A stretch of DNA of 64,000 nt from the NCBI RefSeq assembly GCF_000473265.1, contig NZ_KI421511.1:1-64000 (forward strand). Reading direction: 5' to 3'. The DNA is from Amycolatopsis thermoflava N1165 (GTDB lineage Bacteria; Actinomycetota; Actinomycetes; Mycobacteriales; Pseudonocardiaceae). Shown here in pieces: positions 51,782-59,780 of this stretch. How positions within the stretch are numbered: the stretch's first letter is position 1; every line of letters begins with the position of its first letter. Both the position numbers and the translations under genes were made by a program. The notes beneath the pieces were generated by a model. That model searched no databases. It was given only the letters and a program-made list of their open reading frames with translations, and had not been told where the DNA came from.

Positions 51782-51790
51782 GAGGAAGAC

Positions 51791-52963
51791 ATGACCGACA
51801 CCGATGTGGTCGTGGTCGGCGGCGGGATCGGCGGGCTCGCCAACGCCCTCGCCCTCGCCGCGACCGGGCAGCGGGTCCGCGTGCTGGAGCGGGCCCCCGC
51901 GTTCGCCGAGGTGGGCGCGGGACTGCAGCTGGCCCCCAACGCGACCCGGATCCTGCGCGAGTGGGGCCTGCTGGACGAGGTGGTCGCGCGCGGGGTGCTG
52001 CCCCGGCGGCTGGTGCTCAAGGACGCGCTCGACGGCGCCGAGCTGACCTCGCTCGACCTCGGGCGGGGGTTCGTCGAGCGCTACGGCGCGCCGTACGTGG
52101 TGATCCACCGCAGCGACCTGCTGACGATCCTGCACGACGCCTGCCGGGATGCCGGGGTCGAGTTGCTGGCCGACCACCAGGCCGACGACGTCGAGGTGCG
52201 GCCCGACGGCGTGCGGGTGCGGGCGGGGGAACGGGAGTTCGCGGCCGGTGCGGCGCTGGCCGCCGACGGGCTGTGGTCGTCGCTGCGGTCGCGGCTGTCC
52301 GACGACCAGCCGGTGTGCTCCGGTTACGTCGCCTACCGCGGCACCCGCCCGGTGTCCGAGGTGACCGGGCTCGACGACGACGTGCTCACCGACGTGGTCG
52401 TCCACTTCGGACCGAAGTGCCACCTGGTGCAATACCCGTTGCGCGGTGGGGAGTTGCTCAACACGGTCGCGGTGTTCGCCTCGCCCGCGTACGAGCGCGG
52501 CGAGAGCGACTGGGGCGGCCCGGACGAGCTGGACGCGGCGTTCGACGACACCTGCGACGCGGTGCGGCGCGGTCTGGCGTGGCTGTGGCGGGACCGGCGG
52601 TGGCCGATGTACGACCGGCTGCCGGTGCCGCGCTGGGTCGACGGACGGCTGGCGCTGACCGGTGACGCGGCGCACCCGATGCTGCAGTACCTCGCGCAGG
52701 GGGCGTGCCAGGCGCTGGAGGACGCGCACAGCCTTGCCGGCGAGGTCGCCAAGCAGCAGGCCGCCGCCGCGCTGGACTGGCCGGCCGCGCTCGCGTCGTA
52801 CGAGCAGGCCCGCACGGCGCGGACCGCGCGCGTGCAGTCCAGCGCCCGGGTCTGGGGCGAGCTCTGGCACTGCGACGGCCTGGCCCGGCTGCTGCGCAAC
52901 CAGTACCTGACCGAACGCCGCCTGGACGACTACCGCTGGACCGACTGGCTCTACCAGCCGTGA
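51791..52963 (+). CDS. FAD-dependent 3-hydroxybenzoate 6-hydroxylase
   Basis: The 390-residue flavoprotein monooxygenase has GGGIGG at 10-15, the second FAD motif LTGDAAHPMLQYLAQGACQALEDA and a DG motif (ALAADGLWS). Length and operon point to 3-hydroxybenzoate 6-hydroxylase, which makes gentisate with NADH and O2. It is the last gene of the operon, 9 bp after the isomerase gene, and has a GGAGGAAG ribosome-binding site. Salicylate 5-hydroxylation is a less likely alternative. Confidence 0.88.
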   Translation: MTDTDVVVVGGGIGGLANALALAATGQRVRVLERAPAFAEVGAGLQLAPNATRILREWGLLDEVVARGVLPRRLVLKDALDGAELTSLDLGRGFVERYGAPYVVIHRSDLLTILHDACRDAGVELLADHQADDVEVRPDGVRVRAGEREFAAGAALAADGLWSSLRSRLSDDQPVCSGYVAYRGTRPVSEVTGLDDDVLTDVVVHFGPKCHLVQYPLRGGELLNTVAVFASPAYERGESDWGGPDELDAAFDDTCDAVRRGLAWLWRDRRWPMYDRLPVPRWVDGRLALTGDAAHPMLQYLAQGACQALEDAHSLAGEVAKQQAAAALDWPAALASYEQARTARTARVQSSARVWGELWHCDGLARLLRNQYLTERRLDDYRWTDWLYQP

Positions 52964-53059
52964 GGCGGTGACGGGGCACCTCGCCGGGCGGGGTGCCCCG
53001 CCGGGGCGGTTGCGCCCGCACGGCCCCTGGGGGACGCTGGTCCCCTGGGAGGAGCGACG

Positions 53060-53668
53060 ATGGGGACGACCTACCTGCACGCGGTGGCTTCGCTGGACGG
53101 CTACATCGCCGACGAGAACGACGACGTCGGACCGCTCCACGACTGGTACTTCAACGGCGACCACCCGCTCGTCGGCGAGGACCACCCCGACATCCACGGC
53201 TCGCCGTTCCGGGTCTCGGCGGCCTCCGCCGGGTACGTGCGCGGCATGTGGTCGCGCCAGAAGGTCCTGGTCGTCGGGCGGCACCAGTTCGACCTGACCA
53301 ACGGCTGGGAAGGCCATCCGCCCGCGAGCGAGCACGTCGTGGTCGTGTCGCACCGGCCGCGGCCCGCGGGCTGGCACCCGGAGGCGCCCTACCACTTCGC
53401 CGGCTCGGTGGAGGAGGGGATCGCGCGAGCGCAGGAACTGGCCGGCGACGGCGAAATCGGGGTGGGCGCGGGTGACGTCGGCGGGCAGGCGCTGGCGCTC
53501 GGGCTCATCGACCATGTGGCGATCGACGTCGTGCCGGTCGTCTTCGGCCGGGGGAAGCCGTACTTCGGCGCGCTGGCCGACGGCAACCTGATGCTGGGCG
53601 ACCCCGACGTGGTCATCCAGGGCGACGGCGTGCTGCACCTGCGCCTCCCGGTGCGCCGCCGCGGCTAG
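53060..53668 (+). CDS. dihydrofolate reductase/RibD C-terminal-family protein
   Basis: The 202-residue protein has the RibD_C/DHFR-like fold start THASLDGYIAD-type (TYLHAVASLDGYIADENDD), the VLVVGRHQFD segment and GGQALALGLIDHVAIDVVPVVFG near the end. Such proteins are common in actinomycetes as stand-alone NADPH reductases of unknown substrate. GGAGG precedes the ATG. It stands alone. Confidence 0.85.
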   Translation: MGTTYLHAVASLDGYIADENDDVGPLHDWYFNGDHPLVGEDHPDIHGSPFRVSAASAGYVRGMWSRQKVLVVGRHQFDLTNGWEGHPPASEHVVVVSHRPRPAGWHPEAPYHFAGSVEEGIARAQELAGDGEIGVGAGDVGGQALALGLIDHVAIDVVPVVFGRGKPYFGALADGNLMLGDPDVVIQGDGVLHLRLPVRRRG

Positions 53669-53914
53669 CCCGCCCGTTGGTCGTCTTCTACAAGGGCGAG
53701 TGACCAGGCTCTCACGATCCGCGTGGTCCCGCGTGCGCGCGAGCGGTGGGCATAGTCCCGGGTCAGAGCGGTCCTTTGGAGGGTTCCGACAAAAAACCGC
53801 CGTCGGCACGGTGCGGGTGCGACGATCACACTACCGGTGGGTACGCGCGATGCTGGACCAGCGGCCAGGGGAGGCCGCGCAGTCCAACCACCACAACTTG
53901 TGAGGCTCGATTCG

Positions 53915-56900
53915 GTGTTCAGTCGTGTCGCGATCGTCAACCGGGGAGAAGCCGCGATGCGGCTCATCCACGCCGTCGGTGAGCTCAACGCGGAGGGCGG
54001 GCCGCGCATCGAGACGGTGGCCCTCTACACCGACGTGGACCGCAACGCCACCTTCGTGCGGGAAGCCGACATCGCCTACAACCTGGGCCCCGCGGCGAAC
54101 CGCCCCTACCTCGACCTCGCCGTGCTGGAACGCGCGCTGACCGAGACGAAGGCCGACGCCGCCTGGGTCGGCTGGGGCTTCGTCGCCGAGGACCCGGCCT
54201 TCGCCGAGCTCTGCGAAAAGCTCGGGGTCACCTTCATCGGCCCGAACCCGGAGGCCATGCGCAAACTGGGGGACAAGATCGGCGCCAAGCTGATCGCCGA
54301 AGAGGTGGGCGTGCCCGTCGCGCCGTGGAGCCGCGGGCCGGTCGAGGACCTCGACGCCGCGCTGCGCTCCGCCGAGCAGATCGGCTACCCCCTCATGCTC
54401 AAGGCCACCGCGGGCGGCGGTGGCCGCGGCATCCGGGTCGTCAACGACGCGGACGAGCTGCGGGACGCCTACGAGCGCACCAGCCAGGAGGCCGCGCGCG
54501 CCTTCGGCAGCGGTGTCGTGTTCCTGGAGCGGCTGGTCACCGGCGCCCGGCACGTCGAGGTCCAGGTCATCGCCGACGGCCAGGGCACCGCGTGGGCGCT
54601 GGGCGTGCGGGACTGCTCCGTGCAGCGCCGCAACCAGAAGATCATCGAGGAGTCCGCCTCGCCGGTGCTCGCGCCGGAGCAGGTGGCCGAGCTGAAAGCC
54701 TCCGCCGAGCGGCTCGCCGTCGCGGTCGGCTACCGCGGCGCCGCCACCGTGGAGTTCCTCTACCACCCCGGCGAGAAGCTGTTCGCCTTCCTGGAGGTGA
54801 ATACCCGCCTGCAGGTCGAGCACCCGATCACGGAGGCCACCACCGGCATGGACCTGGTCAAGGCCCAGCTGCACGTCGCGTCCGGCGGCAAGCTGGAGGG
54901 CGCCCCGCCCGCCGAGCTGGGCCACGCCATCGAAGCCCGGCTCAACGCCGAGGACCCCGACCGCGACTTCGCGCCCGCCCCCGGCCGCATCGCGCTGCTC
55001 GACCTCCCGGCAGGCCCGGGCATCCGCGTCGACACCGGCGTCAGCGAGGGCGACACGATCCCCGCCGACTTCGACTCGATGATCGCCAAGATCATCGCCT
55101 ACGGCCGCGACCGCGACGAGGCGCTGTCCCGCCTGCGCCGCGCCATGCGCGAGACCACCGTGCTCATCGAGGGCGGCACCACCAACAAGAGCTTCGTCCT
55201 GGACCTGCTCGGCCAGCCCGAGGTGATCGACGCGAGCGCCGACACCGGCTGGATCGACCGGGTCCGCGCGCAGGGCCGCCTGGTCTCGCACGCGCACTCC
55301 GGCATTGCGCTGGCCACCGCCGCGATCGAGGCCTACCAGGACGAGAAGCAGGTCGAGCTGCAGCGCCTGCTGTCCACCGCGCACGGCGGGCGCCCGCAGG
55401 TGCAGCACGAGGTCGGCCGCCCGATCGACCTGAAGCTGCGCGGCGCGAGCTACCGCCTCACCGTCGCCCAGACCGGGCCGGGCCGCTACCGGATCGGCTT
55501 CGTGACGGGCGACGACGTGGAGACCGTCGACGCCGAGCTGGAACGCTACGACTCCCACACCGGCCAGATCCACGTCAACGGCCACCGCTTCCGGCTGGTG
55601 ACCGGCACGCACGGGCCGATCCACCTGGTCGAGGTCGACGGCGTGACCCACCGGATCAGCCGCGACGAGGGCGGTGTCGTCCGCTCGCCCGCCCCGGCGC
55701 TGGTGGTCGCGACGCCACTCGCCGTCGGCGACGAGGTCGAGGCCGGCGCCCCCGTGCTGGTGCTCGAATCCATGAAGATGGAGACCGTCCTGCGCGCGCC
55801 GTTCCGGGCGCTGCTCAAGGAGTCCCTGGTCTCCGTCGGCAGCCAGGTGGAGACCGGCGCCGCGCTGCTGCGGCTGGAACCACTCGCCGACGACGACGCC
55901 GACGCCGCCCCGGAGACCGCCGGGGTGGACCTGGACCTGCCGTCCGAGCCGGACGGGCTGTCCGCGGCGCACCGCGTCGAGCGCGGCCTGGCCGACCTGC
56001 GCAGCATGCTGCTCGGGTTCGACGTCGACCCGCGCGACGGCGGCCGCACCCTGGCCGGGTACCTGGCCGCGCGCGCCGAGCTGCCGCAGCGGCCGCTGGA
56101 GGCGGAGACCGCGCTGCTGGAGGTCTTCGCCGACCTGTCGGAGCTGTCCCGCAACAAGCCGGAAGGCGAGGAGACCAAGGCCGAGACGCGGGTGCACAGC
56201 CCGCGCGAGCACTTCCACACCTACCTGCAGAGCCTCGACGCGGAGCGAGCCGGGCTGTCCGAGACCTTCCAGGGCCGCCTGACCCGCGTGCTGGGCCACT
56301 ACGGCGTCGACGGGCTGGACCGCACGCCCGAGCTGGAGGAGGCGGTCTTCCGCATCTTCCTCGCCCAGCAGCGCGCGGCCTCCGACGTCGCCGTGATCAC
56401 CGCGCTGCTGCAGCAGTGGCTCACCGAGGCCCCGCCGCACAACGGGCTCCGGCAGACCGTCGGCCAGGCGCTGGAGCACCTGATCCGCGCCACCCAGCTG
56501 CGGTTCCCGGTGGTCGGCGACCTCGCCCGCAGCCTGGTGTTCCGCTGGTTCGCCCAGCCGCTGCTGCGCCGCACCCGCGCCGAGGTCTACACCAAGGTGC
56601 GCCGCCACCTCAGCTACCTCGACGCGAACCCGGAGGCGCCGGACCGCGAGCAGCGCATCGCCGAGATGGTCGCCAGCCCCGAACCGCTGGTGCGGCTGCT
56701 CGGCCAGCGCATCGGACGGCCCGGCCTCGACCCCGGCCCGCTGCTGGAGGTGCTCAGCCGCCGCTACTACCGCGAGCACGGCCTGGAGGGCGTGGAGACC
56801 GGCATGGCGGGCGGGCACGCGTTCGTCACCGCCGGGTACGACCTGGACGGCCAGCGGCAGCGGCTCATCGCGACCGTCGCCGACTTCGACGGCCTGGCCG

Positions 56901-59401
56901 ACGCGGTGCACAGGGTCGCCGAGGTCGCCGCGAAGACCGAGCCCGGCGCGCTGGTCGCCGACATCTACCTGACCTGGACCGGCCAGCCGGCCGAGGCCGA
57001 CCTGATGGCCGCCGAGCTGCGCGAGGTGCTGTCCCGCGTCGCGCTGCCGAACAACCTGCGCCGCCTGACCACCACGGTCGCCGGGCGCAGCGGATCGGCC
57101 ATGCACCACCACTTCACGTTCCGGCCGTCGTCGGCGGGCCTGGCCGAGGAGCGGCTGATCCGCGGCCTGCACCCGCTGATCGGGCAGCGGCTGCAGCTGC
57201 GGCGCCTGCAGAACTTCGACCTCACCCGGCTGCCGTCGGCCGACGAGGACGTCTACCTGGTGCGCTGCGTCGCGCCGAAGAACCCGTCCGACGAACGCCT
57301 CGTGGCGATGGCGCAGGTCCGCGACCTGACCCCGCTGCGCGACGACGAGGGCCGCATCCTCGCCCTGCCCGCGGTCGAGGGCGCGCTCGGCGCGTGCCTG
57401 GACGCGATCCGCAAGGTGCAGGCCCAGCGCCCGGCCAAGAAGCGGCTCGACACCAACCGGATCTTCCTCTACGTGTGGCCGCCCAGCGACCTCACCGCCG
57501 ACGACCTGAACACGGTCGCGCAGCGGGTGGTGCCGACCACCGCGGGCGCCGGTGTCGAGGAGGTGCTGTTCCTCGGCCGCCAGCGCGACAAGGAGACCGG
57601 CGAGCTGCGGCCGATCGCGGTGCGGGTGACCTACGACGTCGCCACCGGTGTCCGGCTGACCATCACCGACCCGCCGACCGAGCTGATCCAGCCGCTGGAC
57701 GACTACGGCCAGAAGGTGCTGCGCGCGCGGCGCCGCGGCACGGTCTACCCGTACGAGCTGACCGGCATGCTCGCCGGCGAGGGCGGCTCGTTCACCGAGT
57801 ACGACCTCGACGACGCCGGGGCGCTGGTGCCGGTCGAGCGCGAGCGGGGCCTGAACAAGGCCGGGATCGTCGCGGGGGTGGCGACCACGCCGACCGAGCG
57901 GTACCCGGAAGGCGTGACCCGCGTGGTGCTGCTCGGCGACCCGACGAAGGCGCTGGGCGCACTGTCCGAACCGGAGTGCGCCCGCGTGATCGCGGCGCTG
58001 GACCTCGCGGAGCGGCTGCGGGTCCCGGTCGAGTGGTACGCGTTGTCGGCAGGCGCGCGGATCGCGATGGACTCGGGCACCGAGAACATGGACTGGATCG
58101 CCGCGGCCCTGCGCCGCATCGTCCAGTTCACCCAGGACGGCGGCGAGATCAACATCGTGGTCGCCGGTATCAACGTGGGCGCGCAGCCGTACTGGAACGC
58201 CGAAGCCACGATGCTCATGCACACCAAGGGCATCCTGGTGATGACGCCGGACTCGGCGATGGTGCTGACGGGCAAGCAGTCGCTGGACTTCTCCGGTGGC
58301 GTGTCCGCCGAGGACAACTTCGGCATCGGCGGCTACGACCGCGTGATGGGGCCGAACGGTCAGGCGCAGTACTGGGCGCCGAACCTGGGCGCCGCGCACG
58401 GCGTGCTGATGACCCACTACGACCACACGTACGTGCTGCCGGGCGAGACCGGCCCGCGCCGGGCGACGACGACCGACCCGGTCGACCGGGACGTCTGCGA
58501 CTACCCGCACGCCATCGTCGGGTCCGACTTCACCACGGTGGGCCAGATCTTCTCGCGGGAGACCAACCCGGACCGCAAGAAGCCGTTCGACATCCGCACC
58601 GTGATGCGAGCGCTGGCCGACCAGGACCACGCGATCCTGGAACGCTGGGCCGGCATGGCGGACGCGGAGACCGCGGTCGTGCAGGACGTGCACCTCGGCG
58701 GGATCCCGGTGTGCCTGCTGGGCATCGAGTCGCGGTCGGTGCCGCGGCGCGGTTTCCCGCCCACCGACGGCCCGGACACCTACACCGCGGGCACGTTGTT
58801 CCCGCGCTCGTCGAAGAAGGCGGCGCGCGCGATCAACGCGGCGAGCGGCAACCGGCCGCTGGTGGTGCTGGCGAACCTGTCCGGTTTCGACGGTTCCCCG
58901 GAGTCGATGCGCAAGCTCCAGCTGGAGTACGGCGCGGAGATCGGGCGGGCGATCGTGAACTTCCGCGGGCCCATCGTGTTCTGTGTCATCTCGCGCTACC
59001 ACGGCGGGGCGTTCGTGGTGTTCTCGAAGACGCTGAACCCGAACATGACGGTGCTCGCCGTGGACGGCTCGTACGCGTCCGTGCTGGGCGGCGCCCCCGC
59101 GGCGGCCGTGGTGTTCGCCCAGGAGGTCAACTCCCGCACGGCGAACGACCCGCGGGTGTCGGAGCTGGAGGCGCGGATCGCGGCGGCGGACAGCGCTTCG
59201 CGGGCCGCGCTGGTGACGCAGCTGGCGGACGTGCGGGCGTCCGTGCGGGCCGAGAAGCTGGGCGAGGTGGCCGCCGAGTTCGACGGGGTGCACTCGATCC
59301 AGCGGGCGCAACGGGTCGGCTCGGTGGACGCGATCATCCGCCCGGAGGAGCTGCGGCCGCAGATCATCGCCGCGGTGGAGCGGGGTTTGGCGCGCGCTTG
59401 A
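53915..59401 (+). CDS. single-chain biotin-dependent acyl-CoA carboxylase (BC-BCCP-CT)
   Basis: This 1828-residue protein fuses all carboxylase parts, as in eukaryotic ACC. Biotin carboxylase fills residues 1 to about 470 (RVAIVNRGEAAMR, the ATP loop KATAGGGGRGI near 163, RLQVEHPITE). A biotin carrier domain follows, with Lys621 in ESMKMET. A helical central region comes next, and a carboxyltransferase domain occupies roughly 1200-1828. It would make malonyl-CoA or a longer/branched carboxyacyl-CoA. Start may be GTG 53915 or GTG 53900. A strong terminator follows. It is much larger than the usual actinobacterial split AccA/AccD enzymes. Confidence 0.88.
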   Translation: MFSRVAIVNRGEAAMRLIHAVGELNAEGGPRIETVALYTDVDRNATFVREADIAYNLGPAANRPYLDLAVLERALTETKADAAWVGWGFVAEDPAFAELCEKLGVTFIGPNPEAMRKLGDKIGAKLIAEEVGVPVAPWSRGPVEDLDAALRSAEQIGYPLMLKATAGGGGRGIRVVNDADELRDAYERTSQEAARAFGSGVVFLERLVTGARHVEVQVIADGQGTAWALGVRDCSVQRRNQKIIEESASPVLAPEQVAELKASAERLAVAVGYRGAATVEFLYHPGEKLFAFLEVNTRLQVEHPITEATTGMDLVKAQLHVASGGKLEGAPPAELGHAIEARLNAEDPDRDFAPAPGRIALLDLPAGPGIRVDTGVSEGDTIPADFDSMIAKIIAYGRDRDEALSRLRRAMRETTVLIEGGTTNKSFVLDLLGQPEVIDASADTGWIDRVRAQGRLVSHAHSGIALATAAIEAYQDEKQVELQRLLSTAHGGRPQVQHEVGRPIDLKLRGASYRLTVAQTGPGRYRIGFVTGDDVETVDAELERYDSHTGQIHVNGHRFRLVTGTHGPIHLVEVDGVTHRISRDEGGVVRSPAPALVVATPLAVGDEVEAGAPVLVLESMKMETVLRAPFRALLKESLVSVGSQVETGAALLRLEPLADDDADAAPETAGVDLDLPSEPDGLSAAHRVERGLADLRSMLLGFDVDPRDGGRTLAGYLAARAELPQRPLEAETALLEVFADLSELSRNKPEGEETKAETRVHSPREHFHTYLQSLDAERAGLSETFQGRLTRVLGHYGVDGLDRTPELEEAVFRIFLAQQRAASDVAVITALLQQWLTEAPPHNGLRQTVGQALEHLIRATQLRFPVVGDLARSLVFRWFAQPLLRRTRAEVYTKVRRHLSYLDANPEAPDREQRIAEMVASPEPLVRLLGQRIGRPGLDPGPLLEVLSRRYYREHGLEGVETGMAGGHAFVTAGYDLDGQRQRLIATVADFDGLADAVHRVAEVAAKTEPGALVADIYLTWTGQPAEADLMAAELREVLSRVALPNNLRRLTTTVAGRSGSAMHHHFTFRPSSAGLAEERLIRGLHPLIGQRLQLRRLQNFDLTRLPSADEDVYLVRCVAPKNPSDERLVAMAQVRDLTPLRDDEGRILALPAVEGALGACLDAIRKVQAQRPAKKRLDTNRIFLYVWPPSDLTADDLNTVAQRVVPTTAGAGVEEVLFLGRQRDKETGELRPIAVRVTYDVATGVRLTITDPPTELIQPLDDYGQKVLRARRRGTVYPYELTGMLAGEGGSFTEYDLDDAGALVPVERERGLNKAGIVAGVATTPTERYPEGVTRVVLLGDPTKALGALSEPECARVIAALDLAERLRVPVEWYALSAGARIAMDSGTENMDWIAAALRRIVQFTQDGGEINIVVAGINVGAQPYWNAEATMLMHTKGILVMTPDSAMVLTGKQSLDFSGGVSAEDNFGIGGYDRVMGPNGQAQYWAPNLGAAHGVLMTHYDHTYVLPGETGPRRATTTDPVDRDVCDYPHAIVGSDFTTVGQIFSRETNPDRKKPFDIRTVMRALADQDHAILERWAGMADAETAVVQDVHLGGIPVCLLGIESRSVPRRGFPPTDGPDTYTAGTLFPRSSKKAARAINAASGNRPLVVLANLSGFDGSPESMRKLQLEYGAEIGRAIVNFRGPIVFCVISRYHGGAFVVFSKTLNPNMTVLAVDGSYASVLGGAPAAAVVFAQEVNSRTANDPRVSELEARIAAADSASRAALVTQLADVRASVRAEKLGEVAAEFDGVHSIQRAQRVGSVDAIIRPEELRPQIIAAVERGLARA

Positions 59402-59407
59402 TCCCCT

Positions 59408-59435
59408 GGGGCGCCCGGCGTTGGCCGGGCGCCCC
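59408..59435 (+). terminator. perfect hairpin terminator after the carboxylase gene
   Basis: GGGGCGCCCGGC (59408-59419) pairs perfectly with GCCGGGCGCCCC (59424-59435) around a GTTG loop, 6 bases after the stop codon. No long T-run follows, as usual in such GC-rich DNA. Confidence 0.7.
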
Positions 59436-59540
59436 TTCGGCTTCGGCGAGGTCGCTGGCGGCGGCGCTGCCCTCAGGTTCTCGCGCAACACCCGCCGCGC
59501 GGCGGGCGCCGTGCGCCGCGCGGGTAGTGCTGTGTCCGGG

Positions 59541-59780
59541 GATTCTTGTCGCAGGTGCCGCACCAGCGGCACGGGCTACCGAGGGCTCCGGGGAGGCCGC
59601 GGATTCCCACGTGGCGCTTGCCGGCCACGGAGCGCGGCACGCGCCGCTGGTGCGGCCTCGGATTCCTGCGTGGCGGGGATGCGGGCCACCGCGCGCGGCA
59701 CAGGCCGCCGGGGCGGTTCAGACTCCCGCGTGGCGGTTGCGGGCCACGGCCCGCAGCACCCGCCTCGCCGCGCGCTCCGG
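59541..59780. repeat. four degenerate ~60-bp tandem repeats overlapping a gene end
   Basis: Units begin at about 59541, 59602, 59661 and 59721 with GATTC-like starts followed by G(T/C)GG and a GCGGGCCAC-like core. The last unit contains the 3' end of the hydrolase gene, whose stop is at 59718-59720. The three others lie outside the gene, so the gene end appears to have been copied outward repeatedly. The surrounding 59436-59717 gap holds no gene I can support. Confidence 0.5.

Noticed and set aside
51164-53809. 881-codon minus-strand frame opposite the gentisate genes
   Set aside because: Shadow of three well-supported plus-strand genes; no motif and atypical composition.
53831-59572. 1913-codon open frame on the minus strand opposite the carboxylase gene
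   Set aside because: It is the mirror of a GC-biased long gene: the product is rich in Arg, Ala, Gly, Val and His, has no domain, and its frame is forced by third-position GC of the true gene.
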